This document shows, piece by piece, positions 18,015 to 27,607 of a DNA stretch of 64,000 nucleotides. The notes below the pieces were generated by a model that made no database searches, was not told the origin of the DNA, and worked only from the letters and a program-made list of their open reading frames with translations. The number at the start of each line of letters is the position of its first letter. The stretch's first letter is position 1. The DNA comes from AP-15 sp963790875 (GTDB taxonomy: Bacteria; Pseudomonadota; Alphaproteobacteria; ATCC43930; CGMCC-115725), in contig CAWBQT010000008.1 of NCBI GenBank assembly GCA_963790875.1, positions 868,001 through 932,000 on the forward strand, given 5' to 3'. A program made the position numbers and the translations under genes.

Positions 18015-18503
18015 GTGACGGACCCGTCGCCCCGGATTGCGGGAATCGCCGATCTGATTACGCCCAAAAGCGTGCTCCCGCAGTTGCGCGCCGCCAACAA
18101 GAAGCAGGCGTTGCAGGAATTGGCTCGGCGGGCTGCGGCGATGACCGGGCTTCATGAGCGGACGATTTACGAGGCGCTGATCGAGCGCGAGCGGCTCGGT
18201 ACGACCGGGATCGGCATGGGAATCGGCATTCCGCACGGCAAACTCGCCGGGCTCGGTGCGCTCCACGGCATTTTCGCCCGGCTCGAACGGCCCATTCCCT
18301 TCGATGCGATCGACGATCAGCCGGTTGATCTAATTTTTCTGCTGTTGGCACCGGAGAATGCTGGGGCCGACCATTTGAAGGCGCTCGCGCTCGTCTCACG
18401 GCGGTTGCGCGATCGGGTCGTGTGCGAAAAGTTGCGAGGCACCGACAATGCCGACGCTCTCTATGCGCTACTCACCGATCGCACGGCCAGCGAGGCCGCG
18501 TAA
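18015..18503 (+). CDS. ptsN: PTS IIA-like nitrogen regulatory protein PtsN
   Basis: A 162-residue EIIA-Ntr protein, the final phosphate acceptor of the nitrogen phosphotransferase system, which regulates other proteins rather than taking up sugar. The phosphorylated His is His74 in GIGIPHGKLAG; the preceding IERERLGTTGIGMG is typical. GTG start with GAGGTGAAGC just upstream. It closes the rpoN-hpf-ptsN unit. Confidence 0.95.
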   Translation: MTDPSPRIAGIADLITPKSVLPQLRAANKKQALQELARRAAAMTGLHERTIYEALIERERLGTTGIGMGIGIPHGKLAGLGALHGIFARLERPIPFDAIDDQPVDLIFLLLAPENAGADHLKALALVSRRLRDRVVCEKLRGTDNADALYALLTDRTASEAA

Positions 18504-18578
18504 CCGGCGACGATTGGAACAGGGCCTTCCTTCTTCGCGATGACGGTAGGCAGGCTGCTTGTTCGATTCTTTACACGC

Positions 18579-18794
18579 TCAGTGCAGGCTCAGCGGCTCG
18601 AGATCATGTTGGCGCACCGTCGCGAAGGCGATGTCTCGATCGGCAAGCACGGCGATCTGCGTGCCGTCGGCGGCATGCACGGCATAGCCGGTTGAGCCAT
18701 CGATCTCGACACGCTTGATGTAAGCGATGTCCTGCATGCCAAAGAGCGCCAATTCCCGTGCCGACATCTGGCGAATGCGCGCGAACTCGTTCAT
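18579..18794 (-). CDS. DUF1150 family protein
   Basis: A 71-residue alphaproteobacterial protein: MNEFARIRQMSARELALFGM, then DIAYIKRVEIDG..GYAVHAADGTQIAVL. The family's function is unknown; its gene commonly sits beside small heat-shock protein genes, as here. The ATG has AGAGGAGC eight bases upstream. The hsp20 gene lies upstream on the same strand with a gap of 40 bases, so they are probably one heat-responsive operon (inference). Confidence 0.88.
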   Translation of the reverse strand: MNEFARIRQMSARELALFGMQDIAYIKRVEIDGSTGYAVHAADGTQIAVLADRDIAFATVRQHDLEPLSLH

Positions 18795-18834
18795 TTGCTT
18801 GCTCCTCTGAGCACGGCTTGCGGCGCCGGCAAAA

Positions 18835-19308
18835 TCAGCGGGGGATCGGCGGTGCGCGGCGGTCCGAGGCGGCGGTGCCGTCGTCCGGTTCGGTGGCGGC
18901 GCCGCCCCGGATCTCGATGGTGCGCACGCGGCTCTCGACCTCGGGCCGCACCAGATCGATGTGGAGCAGCCCGTTGTCGAGCCAGGCGCCGCGCACCTCG
19001 ATCCCTTCCGCGAGCACGAAAGAGCGCTGAAACTGGCGCGCGGCGATGCCGCGATGCAAATAGACCCGCTGTGCATCGTCGATCTGCTTGCCGCGAACCA
19101 CCAGCTGGTTGTCCTCGATCGTGATGCTCAAATCACCCATCGTGAAGCCGGCCACCGCCAGGCTGATCCGGAGTGCATTGTCGCCGAGCTGCTCGACATT
19201 GTAGGGCGGATAACCGTCGCTCGACACCTTGGCGACCCGGTCGAGTGCGCGTTCGAAATGATCGAAGCCGAGCAGCAGGGGCGAGTTGAACAGCGACACT
19301 CGCGACAT
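18835..19308 (-). CDS. Hsp20/alpha-crystallin small heat-shock protein
   Basis: A 157-residue small heat-shock chaperone that holds unfolding proteins in the cytosol. The alpha-crystallin domain runs from YPPYNVEQLGDNALRISLAV through LVVRGKQIDDAQRVYLHRGI and FQRSFVLAEGIEVRGAWLDNGLLHIDL. The N-terminus SLFNSPLLLGFDHFERALDR is the IbpA-like form. The ATG at 19308 has GAGAAGGAGG upstream. The C-terminal tail is acidic and proline-containing. Confidence 0.93.
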   Translation of the reverse strand: MSRVSLFNSPLLLGFDHFERALDRVAKVSSDGYPPYNVEQLGDNALRISLAVAGFTMGDLSITIEDNQLVVRGKQIDDAQRVYLHRGIAARQFQRSFVLAEGIEVRGAWLDNGLLHIDLVRPEVESRVRTIEIRGGAATEPDDGTAASDRRAPPIPR

Positions 19309-19388
19309 GCCTCCTTCTCCTCGTCGGTGAGCGAGAGAGGCGAGCCGGGTCCTTCGGCGGCACCCGCGCTTCACGCATCCATACCGTT

Positions 19389-19416
19389 ATTTGGAGGCTG
19401 AGGACCGGCAATCAAG
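19389..19416 (-). promoter_or_regulatory. Possible heat-shock sigma factor (RpoH) promoter for hsp20
   Basis: On the minus strand CTTGAT (19411-19416) and CCAAAT (19389-19394) are 16 bases apart, resembling the alphaproteobacterial RpoH pattern CTTGAA / CCANAT. It lies about 80 bases before the hsp20 start codon. This is a match by eye to a degenerate consensus. Confidence 0.35.
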
Positions 19417-19528
19417 GACGGGGCGGTGCGCCGATAGGTGGCGGCCGTGGCTGGTGCTTTCACCAGTCTCGACACATCCCATATGCATGCGGTCCCGGCG
19501 CGGTCCGGGGAGGCGAGCGAGCCCCCAC

Positions 19529-20425
19529 ATGTCGATATTGCCCCGCCGTTGGCGCGTAACCCTGGCGCTCCTCGGCTGCATCTGCTTGGCGCTGGCGCCG
19601 ACCCTCGCCGAAGCGCGGGCCGGCAATTCTTTCGGCAGCCCGCCGTCGAGCTATGGCAGCCGGGGTTGGCGCAGCTACGGAAACAACAACGCGCAGCCCT
19701 TGTGGTCGCAATCCGGACCCAACGGCTACGGCTTTGGCGCCGGCAGTTTCTTTCAGCAGCATCCGTTCCTGACCGGGCTCGCCGGCGGCGCCCTCGGCGC
19801 CTTGCTGTTCGGCCACGGCGGCGGGTTTGGCCTTGGCGGCGGCCTGTTGCGGCTCTTGCTGCTCGGCTTCTTGATCTGGTTCGTCGTTCGGCTGGTTCGC
19901 CGCGTCATGTCGCCGACCGGGCCGCCCGGCGGGGGCGGCATGCCGAGGCCGGTGCTGCGCTCGGCGGGAGCGGCGGCGGTGCCGGCGCCGCCAGGCCGCG
20001 GTCGCGACGTCAATTTCTCGGATGTCGATCTCAGCGCGTTTCAACGGCTGCATGCCGAGGTGCAGCAAGCCTGGAGCGACGCCGACCTGGCGCGGCTGCG
20101 CCGCCTGATGACGCCCGAAATGCTGCGCTGGTTTTCCGAAGAGCTGAGCCGGAATGCAAGCCGCGGCGTACGCAACATCGTCTCGGATGTGCGGCTGCTC
20201 AACGGCGAATTGACCGAGGGCTGGGACGAGGGCGACCGGCAATACGCGACCGCCCTGTTGCGCTGGCGAGCCCTCGATTATGTCGTGGAGCTAGGCCGAT
20301 CGCCGGGTGGCGCCGATTTGGTCGCCGGCGGCGACCCGCGCCGGCCCATCGAAGCCGAAGAGATGTGGACCTTCGTCCGCCGTCACGGCGGACCGTGGCT
20401 CCTGTCAGCGATCCAGCAGGTGTGA
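19529..20425 (+). CDS. Tim44-like domain protein, membrane-anchored
   Basis: A 298-residue protein. A signal/anchor (WRVTLALLGCICLALAPTLAEARA) is followed by a Gly/Ser/Asn-rich segment, then a glycine-rich hydrophobic stretch with a membrane helix (LLRLLLLGFLIWFVVRLVRRVM), and a C-terminal Tim44-like domain from about residue 165 (DLSAFQRLHAEVQQAWSDAD...MLRWFSEELSRNASRG...MWTFVRRHGGPWLLSAIQQ). The family is poorly characterised and probably works at the inner membrane. The ATG at 19529 gives the canonical signal sequence; its ribosome binding site is weak. Confidence 0.82.
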   Translation: MSILPRRWRVTLALLGCICLALAPTLAEARAGNSFGSPPSSYGSRGWRSYGNNNAQPLWSQSGPNGYGFGAGSFFQQHPFLTGLAGGALGALLFGHGGGFGLGGGLLRLLLLGFLIWFVVRLVRRVMSPTGPPGGGGMPRPVLRSAGAAAVPAPPGRGRDVNFSDVDLSAFQRLHAEVQQAWSDADLARLRRLMTPEMLRWFSEELSRNASRGVRNIVSDVRLLNGELTEGWDEGDRQYATALLRWRALDYVVELGRSPGGADLVAGGDPRRPIEAEEMWTFVRRHGGPWLLSAIQQV

Positions 20426-20507
20426 AGTGAAGCGGGCGGCGAGCTGGTCCGGCTGCTCGCTCGGCGAGCCCCGCCGCAGGTGATCAGCATAATACGAAAA
20501 TCGCGGC

Positions 20508-21377
20508 TCAAGGCCAGGCCACGAGCGGCGGCAGAGACATCAGGATCGCCTCGACATTGCCGCCGGTCTTCAGACCGAATTGCGTGCCACGGTCGTAAAG
20601 GAGGTTGAATTCGACATAGCGGCCACGACGAACGAGCTGGTGGCGCCTCTGCTCTTCGCTCCACGGGAGTCGCATGCGCTGCCGTACGATGTCGGGAAAG
20701 ATCGCGAGAAAGGCCTCGCCGACGGCGCGCACAAAAGCGAAATCGCGCTCCCAGTCGCCGCCGTCGAGATAGTCGAAGAAAATGCCGCCGGCGCCGCGTG
20801 GTTCGCCGCGGTGCTTCAGGAAGAAATAGTCGTCGCACCACTGCTTGAAGCGGCCGTAGCAATCGCGGTCGTAGCCATCGCAGGCGGCGGCGAGCGCCGC
20901 GTGGAACACCGCAGCCGCTTCCGGGTCGGGGTAAATCGGCGTCAGATCGGTGCCGCCGCCGAACCAGCGGCGGCTCGTCACGATGAAGCGGGTGTTCATA
21001 TGCGCCGCCGGCACCAGCGGTGAGCACATATGGGCGACGAGCGAGATGCCGCCGGCATAAAATCGCGGATCCGCTGCCGCACCCGGAATCTCGCTGCGAA
21101 ATTCGGGCGCGAATTCCCCCGACACGGCGGAAATATTGACCCCGACCTTCTCGAAGACGCGGCCGTGCAGCATCGCAATGGTGCCGCCACCGCCGCCCGG
21201 CCGCAGCCAGTCGCGCCGTGCGAACCGGCCGGCGCCATCCTTGCCCGCGCCGCGGCCGCTCGCGAATTCGTCCTCGATCGCCTCGAAGGCGGCGCAGATC
21301 CGGTCGCGCAGCGCCGCAAACCAGCGGGCGGTGCGGGCGCAGGGCTCAGGGTCAGGGGGAAACCGATTGTCGCTCAA
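20508..21377 (-). CDS. hemF: Oxygen-dependent coproporphyrinogen III oxidase
   Basis: A 289-residue heme-biosynthesis enzyme that decarboxylates coproporphyrinogen III to protoporphyrinogen IX using O2. Diagnostic segments: GGGGGTIAMLHGRVFEKVGVN, WFGGGTDLTPIYP, FFLKHRGEPRGAGGIFFDYL and NLLYDRGTQFGLKTGGNVEA. The start is a TTG in a four-base TTGA overlap with the trmL stop, implying translational coupling. Confidence 0.95.
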   Translation of the reverse strand: MSDNRFPPDPEPCARTARWFAALRDRICAAFEAIEDEFASGRGAGKDGAGRFARRDWLRPGGGGGTIAMLHGRVFEKVGVNISAVSGEFAPEFRSEIPGAAADPRFYAGGISLVAHMCSPLVPAAHMNTRFIVTSRRWFGGGTDLTPIYPDPEAAAVFHAALAAACDGYDRDCYGRFKQWCDDYFFLKHRGEPRGAGGIFFDYLDGGDWERDFAFVRAVGEAFLAIFPDIVRQRMRLPWSEEQRRHQLVRRGRYVEFNLLYDRGTQFGLKTGGNVEAILMSLPPLVAWP

Positions 21378-21847
21378 TGCTCGGAAATTCGCGGTAGGGG
21401 AAACTGGTCAGTCTGCCGCAGCGCCTCGGCAAGGGCGATGGCGCCGGCGATGGCGACGTTGAGCGATCTTGCCGGCGGGCGCAGCGGGATCGCCACTCTT
21501 GCATCCGCGCGGCAATGCACGCAAGCGGGGGCCCCGGCGCTTTCGCGGCCGAGGAGGATCGTGTCTGCCGCGGAAAAGGCGAAATCATGGAGCGCCACGC
21601 TGCCCGCCCGCGTCAGCAAGATAAGCCGCGAGGCGGCCGAATGCGCCTCCAGGAATGCGGTCCACGAGGCATGGCGGCGCAACCGCGCAAGGCCGACATA
21701 GTCGAGCCCGGCACGCTTTAGCCGCCGGTCGTCGAACAGGAAACCAAAGGGCTCGATCAAATCGACGGCGACCCCAAGACAGGCCGCCAGCCGCAACAAG
21801 GCACCGGTGTTCTGCGGAATATCCGGCTCGAACAACGCAAGACGCAC
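21374..21847 (-). CDS. trmL: tRNA (cytidine(34)-2'-O)-methyltransferase
   Basis: A 157-residue SPOUT methyltransferase that methylates the wobble ribose of tRNA-Leu isoacceptors with S-adenosylmethionine. Knot motifs: EPDIPQNTGALLRLAACLG, ILLGRESAGAP and SLNVAIAGAIALAEAL. It is upstream of and overlaps hemF. In related genomes this gene is divergent from petABC; here cytochrome b follows across 299 bases. Confidence 0.92.
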   Translation of the reverse strand: MRLALFEPDIPQNTGALLRLAACLGVAVDLIEPFGFLFDDRRLKRAGLDYVGLARLRRHASWTAFLEAHSAASRLILLTRAGSVALHDFAFSAADTILLGRESAGAPACVHCRADARVAIPLRPPARSLNVAIAGAIALAEALRQTDQFPLPRISEH

Positions 21848-22146
21848 TCGGCCTCCAATTCAAGCTTTTGTGGTCGTCGCCCGAATGATGATAGCGGTGG
21901 GCCCGGTCGGCGCTCGGCTGCCGATTTATGCGGCAGTCTGTCGCATAGTTCGGCTTCTTCGACGGTATAGCTTCGCGCGGGGTGCCGGTCCCGGTGCACG
22001 CGCGCGCAGCCGAGAGGAATTCGATGATCCATCTGGCGCATTTCGATGCCGCCGAAGCCTGTTCCGGCGAGTCCTGGCCTGGCAGGCGACGGTCCCCTAC
22101 GGCGATCGACGGCGGCAGGCGAGACGAGATCGGCTAGGAGAGCGCG
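21848..22146. other. Divergent intergenic region; expected petA (Rieske) gene absent
   Basis: This is where alphaproteobacteria usually carry the Rieske iron-sulfur subunit gene petA, upstream of petB. All frames were read for the Rieske motifs (CTHLGC, CPCHGS) and for a TAT signal, and none is present. The 299 bases are too short for the gene. They must carry the trmL and petB promoters; CTAGGAGAGCG before the petB ATG is its ribosome binding site. Confidence 0.6.
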
Positions 22147-23406
22147 ATGGCCGACGCCCGCCCCGGCAGGGGACAACGCATCATCAATTGGATCGACTAT
22201 CGGCTGCCCTTTGTCTCGGCCTTGCAGCACGAGCTCTACGACTATCCGACGCCCCGCAACCTGACCTATTGGTGGAACTTCGGCTCGCTCGCCGGGATCA
22301 TGCTGCTCGTCATGATCGGCACCGGGGTGTTTCTGGCGATGCAGTACACCCCCGATTCGGCGATGGCGTTCGATTCGGTCGAGCGCATCATGCGCGACGT
22401 CAATTACGGCTGGCTGTTGCGCTACGCCCATTCGAACGGCGCGTCGATGTTCTTCGCCATTGTCTACATCCATCTGTTCCGCGGTCTCTACTACGGTTCG
22501 TATAAAGAGCCGCGAGAACTGCTGTGGATCCTCGGAGTGATCATCCTCATCTTGATGGTTGCCACCGCCTTCATGGGTTATGTCCTGCCGTGGGGGCAAA
22601 TGAGCTTTTGGGCGGCGACCGTCATTACCAACCTGTTCTCGGCGATCCCGGTGGTCGGCCAGCACATCGTGACATTCCTCTGGGGCGGCTTCAGCGTCGG
22701 CAACCCGACCCTGCACCGTTTCTATGCCCTGCATTATCTGTTGCCGTTCGTGATCATCGCCGTCGTCGGGCTGCATCTGATCGCGCTGCATACCCACGGC
22801 TCGAACAATCCGCTCGGCATCGACGCCAAGGGGCCGCAGGACACGATCCCGTTTCATCCCTATTACACGATCAAGGATCTGTTCGGCCTGACCGTGTTTC
22901 TGCTGATCTACAGTTTCTTTATCTTCTATGCGCCGAATTTTCTTGGGAGCCCGGACAACTACATCCCGGCGAACCCGCTGCAAACGCCGCCCCATATCGT
23001 CCCAGAATGGTACCTCTTGCCGTATTACGCAATTCTGCGCTCGGTGCCGAACAAGCTCTTGGGGGTGATCCTGGCGTTTGGGTCGATCTTTATGCTGTTT
23101 CTCGTGCCTTGGCTCGATACCTCGCCGGTGCGCAGCGCCCGCTTCCGGCCGGTCTATAAATGGATCTTCTGGCTCTTGGTCCTCGCCGTGTTGGCGCTCG
23201 GCTGGGTCGGCGCGCATCCGCCGGAAGGCATCGTAGTCACCATCGGGCGGATCGCGACGTTCTATTTCTTCCTGCATTTCCTCGTGCTGTTTCCGCTGCT
23301 CGGCAAGCTCGAGCGGCCGCGCCCGCTGCCGACCAGCATTGCCGCAGCGGTGTTGGGGGACGGACACGCGCTCGGCGCCGCCGATGCGCCGGCGGCGCGG
23401 CGCTGA
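22147..23406 (+). CDS. petB: Ubiquinol-cytochrome c reductase cytochrome b
   Basis: A 419-residue cytochrome b of the bc1 complex (complex III), full length with eight membrane helices. The two heme-ligand His pairs are seen in YAHSNGASMFFAIVYIHLFRG and HRFYALHYLLPF..VVGLHLIALHTHG. The quinol-oxidation site motif is IVPEWYLLPYYAILR. AGGAG precedes the ATG. Cytochrome c1 follows two bases after the stop; no Rieske gene is beside it. Confidence 0.96.
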   Translation: MADARPGRGQRIINWIDYRLPFVSALQHELYDYPTPRNLTYWWNFGSLAGIMLLVMIGTGVFLAMQYTPDSAMAFDSVERIMRDVNYGWLLRYAHSNGASMFFAIVYIHLFRGLYYGSYKEPRELLWILGVIILILMVATAFMGYVLPWGQMSFWAATVITNLFSAIPVVGQHIVTFLWGGFSVGNPTLHRFYALHYLLPFVIIAVVGLHLIALHTHGSNNPLGIDAKGPQDTIPFHPYYTIKDLFGLTVFLLIYSFFIFYAPNFLGSPDNYIPANPLQTPPHIVPEWYLLPYYAILRSVPNKLLGVILAFGSIFMLFLVPWLDTSPVRSARFRPVYKWIFWLLVLAVLALGWVGAHPPEGIVVTIGRIATFYFFLHFLVLFPLLGKLERPRPLPTSIAAAVLGDGHALGAADAPAARR

Positions 23407-23407
23407 C

Positions 23408-24175
23408 ATGCCGCGGCGGGTTCTTTGCGCGGTCGTCGCCGTGGCGGCGGCAGTGGCGTCGATAGCGGGCATCGCCCGCGCCCAGGAAGCCCCAACGCCG
23501 CCGCATCAGGAGTGGTCGTTCAACGGCGTCTTCGGCACCTACGACGAGGCGTCGCTGCAGCGGGGCTTTCAGGTCTACAAGCAGATCTGTTCGGTCTGTC
23601 ACCCGGTCAAGCATCTCGATTTCCGCGACCTGGCGCAGATCGGCTATAGCGAGGACGAGGTAAAGGCGCTCGCCGCCACCTATCAGGTGAGCGACGGGCC
23701 GAACGACCAGGGCCAGATGTACCAGCGGCCCGGCCGGCCATCCGATCCGATCCCCGGCCCGTTCCCGAACGACCAGGCGGCAAAGGTGGCCAACAACGGC
23801 GCGCTGCCGCCGGACCAGTCGCTGATCATCAAGGCGCGCGAGGACGGCCCCGATTACGTCTATGCGCTGTTGAACGGCTATGCGACGCCGCCGGCCGACT
23901 TTCATCTGGCGTCCGGGATGTACTACAATGAGTACTTCCCCGGGCATTCGATCGCGATGCCGCCGCCGTTGAGCCCCAAGGCCGTGACCTTTGCCGGCGG
24001 CACCCCGGCGACCGTGCCGCAAATGGCGCACGACATCGTCACCTTCCTGACCTGGGCGTCCGAGCCGAACCTGCCCGAGCGTCACCGTATCGGGTTCAAG
24101 GTGTTTTTCTTTCTGATCGTCTCGGTCGGCGTGTTCTACGCCGGCAAGCGCAAGATATGGTCCCGCATCCACTGA
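23408..24175 (+). CDS. petC: Cytochrome c1 of the bc1 complex
   Basis: A 255-residue membrane-anchored c-type cytochrome. Signal peptide VLCAVVAVAAAVASIAGIARA; heme motif CSVCH with Cys61, Cys64 and His65; the methionine ligand is in PGHSIAMPPPLSP; and a C-terminal anchor helix (VFFFLIVSVGVFYAGKRKIW) is present. It passes electrons from the Rieske protein to soluble cytochrome c. The ATG is two bases after petB. Confidence 0.95.
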   Translation: MPRRVLCAVVAVAAAVASIAGIARAQEAPTPPHQEWSFNGVFGTYDEASLQRGFQVYKQICSVCHPVKHLDFRDLAQIGYSEDEVKALAATYQVSDGPNDQGQMYQRPGRPSDPIPGPFPNDQAAKVANNGALPPDQSLIIKAREDGPDYVYALLNGYATPPADFHLASGMYYNEYFPGHSIAMPPPLSPKAVTFAGGTPATVPQMAHDIVTFLTWASEPNLPERHRIGFKVFFFLIVSVGVFYAGKRKIWSRIH

Positions 24176-24224
24176 GCCCGCGTGGAGAACTGCCCGAGCG
24201 GGTAGGAAAGAGGCTCTGACGCCG

Positions 24225-25105
<881 letters not shown>

Positions 25106-25109
<4 letters not shown>

Positions 25110-26200
25110 ACGTCGGCGGCCGGCCGATGCGTACGATCTGGCCCGGCGCGGACGGGCATACGGTCGAGATCATCGACCAGACGCGGCTGCCGCACGAACT
25201 CGTCGTCGTTCGCTTGCGCAACGTCGCCGACGCCGCGCGGGCGATTGGCGAGATGCAGGTCCGCGGCGCCCCATTGATTGGCGCCACCGCGGCCTATGGC
25301 ATGGCGCTCGCCGCCGCTGCCGATCCGTCCGATGACGCGCTCGCCGAGGCGGCGGCGATGCTCGCCGCCACGCGGCCGACCGCGGTCAATCTTCGCTGGG
25401 CATTGACCGAGATCGAGGACGCGCTCCGCGGTGTGCCGGAGCGACGCCGCCAGGCCGCGGCTTGGGCGCGGGCCGGCGACATCGCCGAGGCGGACGTCGC
25501 GACCAACCGGGCGATCGGCGGACACGGCGCCCCGCTGATTGCCGCAGCCTGGCGGCGGAAGGACAGCACCGGACCGGTCGACATCCTCACCCATTGCAAC
25601 GCCGGCTGGCTCGCCACGGTCGATTGGGGAACGGCGCTGGCACCCGTCTATCGCGCCCACGAGGACGGCATCCCGGTGCATGTCTGGGTCGACGAGACCC
25701 GGCCGCGCAATCAAGGCGCCGGCCTCACCGCCTGGGAATTGGGCCAGCACGGCGTCGCGCACACGGTCATCGTCGACAATGCCGGCGGCCATCTGATGCG
25801 GCAGGGCCGGGTCGATCTCTGCATAGTCGGCACCGATCGCACCACGCGCGGCGGCGATGTCGCGAACAAGATCGGCACCTATCTGAAGGCGCTCGCCGCG
25901 CAAGACAACGACGTTGCGTTTTACGTCGCCTTGCCGTCGCCGACGATCGACTGGGAGATCGACAGCGGCGCCGCGATCCCGATTGAGGAGCGCGACAGCC
26001 GCGAGGTCACCCATGTCGAAGGCTGGGGCGAGGATGGCCGCCGCCTCGCGGTGCGCCTGACGCCGCAGGGCAGCCCGGCCGCGAACTACGCCTTCGACGT
26101 GACGCCGGCCCGGCTCGTGACAGCGCTCGTCACCGAGCGCGGCGTCTGTCCGGCCTCGCGCGCGGGCCTCCTCGGGTTGTTTCCGGAAAAGGGGCGGTGA
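25106..26200 (+). CDS. mtnA: S-methyl-5-thioribose-1-phosphate isomerase
   Basis: A 364-residue eIF2B-like sugar-phosphate isomerase producing methylthioribulose-1-phosphate in methionine salvage. Motifs: MQVRGAPLIGATAAYG, ILTHCNAGWLAT (catalytic Cys), VDETRPRNQGAGLTAWEL and CIVGTDRTTRGGDVANKIGTY (catalytic Asp). No mtnB, mtnC, mtnD or mtnK gene is seen nearby, so the later steps must be elsewhere or take another route. Confidence 0.95.
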
Positions 26201-26226
26201 GGTTCCGCGACGGGCGGCGCTACTTG

Positions 26227-27462
26227 CTACAGCAGGCCGACGACCGCGCCGCTCATGCAGGTGGCGATCGTACCGGAAAGGATCGAGCGCAGCCCGAGCG
26301 AGACGATCTCGTGCCGCCGCTCCGGCACCATCGCCCCCATGCCGCCGATCAGGATGCCGAGGCTGCCGAAATTGGCAAAGCCGCACATCGCGTAGGTCAT
26401 GATCAGCCGCGCCTGCGGGTCGAGCGCATGCGGCGGCAGCTTCGCCATGTCGATATAGGCGATGAATTCATTGAGCACCGTCTTGGTGCCCATCAGCCCG
26501 GCCGCGGTCGACACCTGGTCCGCCGGAACCCCGATCAGCCAGACGACCGGACGAAAGCCGTAAGCGAACAGGCGCTGCAAGGTAAGCGGTTGGCCACCCC
26601 AGGCCGGCAACAGGCCGAGCAGCGAATTGGCCAGCGCCACCAGCGCCACCAGCACGACGAGCATCGCGACGATGTTGGCGAGGAAGACGACGCCGTCGCG
26701 GGTTCCCTTGGCAATCGCATCCATCGCACCCGCCGGCGGATCGGCGATTTCCAGCCTCGCCTCGCCGGCCGGGTCGGGGTGGAACGGTACCATCAGCGCC
26801 GCGACGGCGAGTGCCGCCGGCGTGCTGAGCACCGAGGCGATCAGGATGTTGCCGAGGGCATTCGGGATGACCGGCCCGAGCAGCTCGGCGTAGAGCACCA
26901 TGACCGTACCCGCGATGCCGGCCATGCCGCAGCTCATCAGCGCGAACAATTCACCGCGCTGCATGCGGGCAAGATAGGGGCGGATCAACAGCGGCCCCTC
27001 GATATGGCCGACGAAGATATGCACCGCGGCGCCGAGGCCGAGCGGCCCGCCGATGCCTGCGGCGCGGCGCAGAACCCAGGCGAAGCCCTGCACGATGCGC
27101 TGCAGGACGCCCCAGTAGAACAACAGGCTGGCGAGAGCGCTCAACACCAGCACGACCGGCAGGGCGCGAAAAGCGAGGATGAAGCTCGCACCCGGATTTG
27201 TCTCGGCAAACGGCAACGGACCACCGCCGAGATAGCCGAAGACGAAGCCGGTGCCGGCTTCGCTCGCCTTCTGCAGCGCCTCGACGCCGTCGTCGAGCAG
27301 CAGGAAGAGCGCCGCGGCCGGATGGAATTTGCGGAACACGAGCGCGAGGGCAAATTGCAGCGTCACTCCGGCGGCGACGACGCGCAGCGGCACACAAAAC
27401 CGGTTCTCGCTCAGCAGCCAAGCGAAGAGCAGCAGCACGGCAATCCCGAAGAGCCCCCGCAT
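26227..27462 (-). CDS. NupC-type concentrative nucleoside transporter
   Basis: A 411-residue inner-membrane nucleoside/cation symporter with a typical CNT layout: RGLFGIAVLLLFAWLLSENR, GFVFGYLGG..., GIGGPLGLGAAVHIFVGHIEGPLLIRPYL, SVLSTPAALAVA, GTKTVLNEFIAYIDM and MTYAMCGFANFGSLGILIGGMGAMVPERR. The gate motif usually written G-x-E-A appears as HIEGPLL. ATG at 27462; longer in-frame readings are not supported. It is convergent with mtnA, so nucleoside uptake sits next to methylthioadenosine salvage. Confidence 0.9.
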   Translation of the reverse strand: MRGLFGIAVLLLFAWLLSENRFCVPLRVVAAGVTLQFALALVFRKFHPAAALFLLLDDGVEALQKASEAGTGFVFGYLGGGPLPFAETNPGASFILAFRALPVVLVLSALASLLFYWGVLQRIVQGFAWVLRRAAGIGGPLGLGAAVHIFVGHIEGPLLIRPYLARMQRGELFALMSCGMAGIAGTVMVLYAELLGPVIPNALGNILIASVLSTPAALAVAALMVPFHPDPAGEARLEIADPPAGAMDAIAKGTRDGVVFLANIVAMLVVLVALVALANSLLGLLPAWGGQPLTLQRLFAYGFRPVVWLIGVPADQVSTAAGLMGTKTVLNEFIAYIDMAKLPPHALDPQARLIMTYAMCGFANFGSLGILIGGMGAMVPERRHEIVSLGLRSILSGTIATCMSGAVVGLL

Positions 27463-27607
27463 CGTCCCACATCCGGCTCGGCGTCGATCGATCGCCGGCG
27501 ATTGAGCGCTGCCTCCGCCTAACTGATTCGCGTGACGTTGCCTAGAAGTCTCGCAGGCGAACGCCGCTTCCCGTAAGCTCGGCGCCATGGGCAGCAGAGG
27601 GCCCTCG

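Noticed and set aside
21848..22146. A degraded Rieske gene
   Set aside because: No frame contains remnants of the cluster-binding motifs or a TAT signal.
21757..23472. A 571-codon open frame on the minus strand
   Set aside because: It lies opposite cytochrome b, is highly charged and repetitive, and is a by-product of GC-rich codon use.
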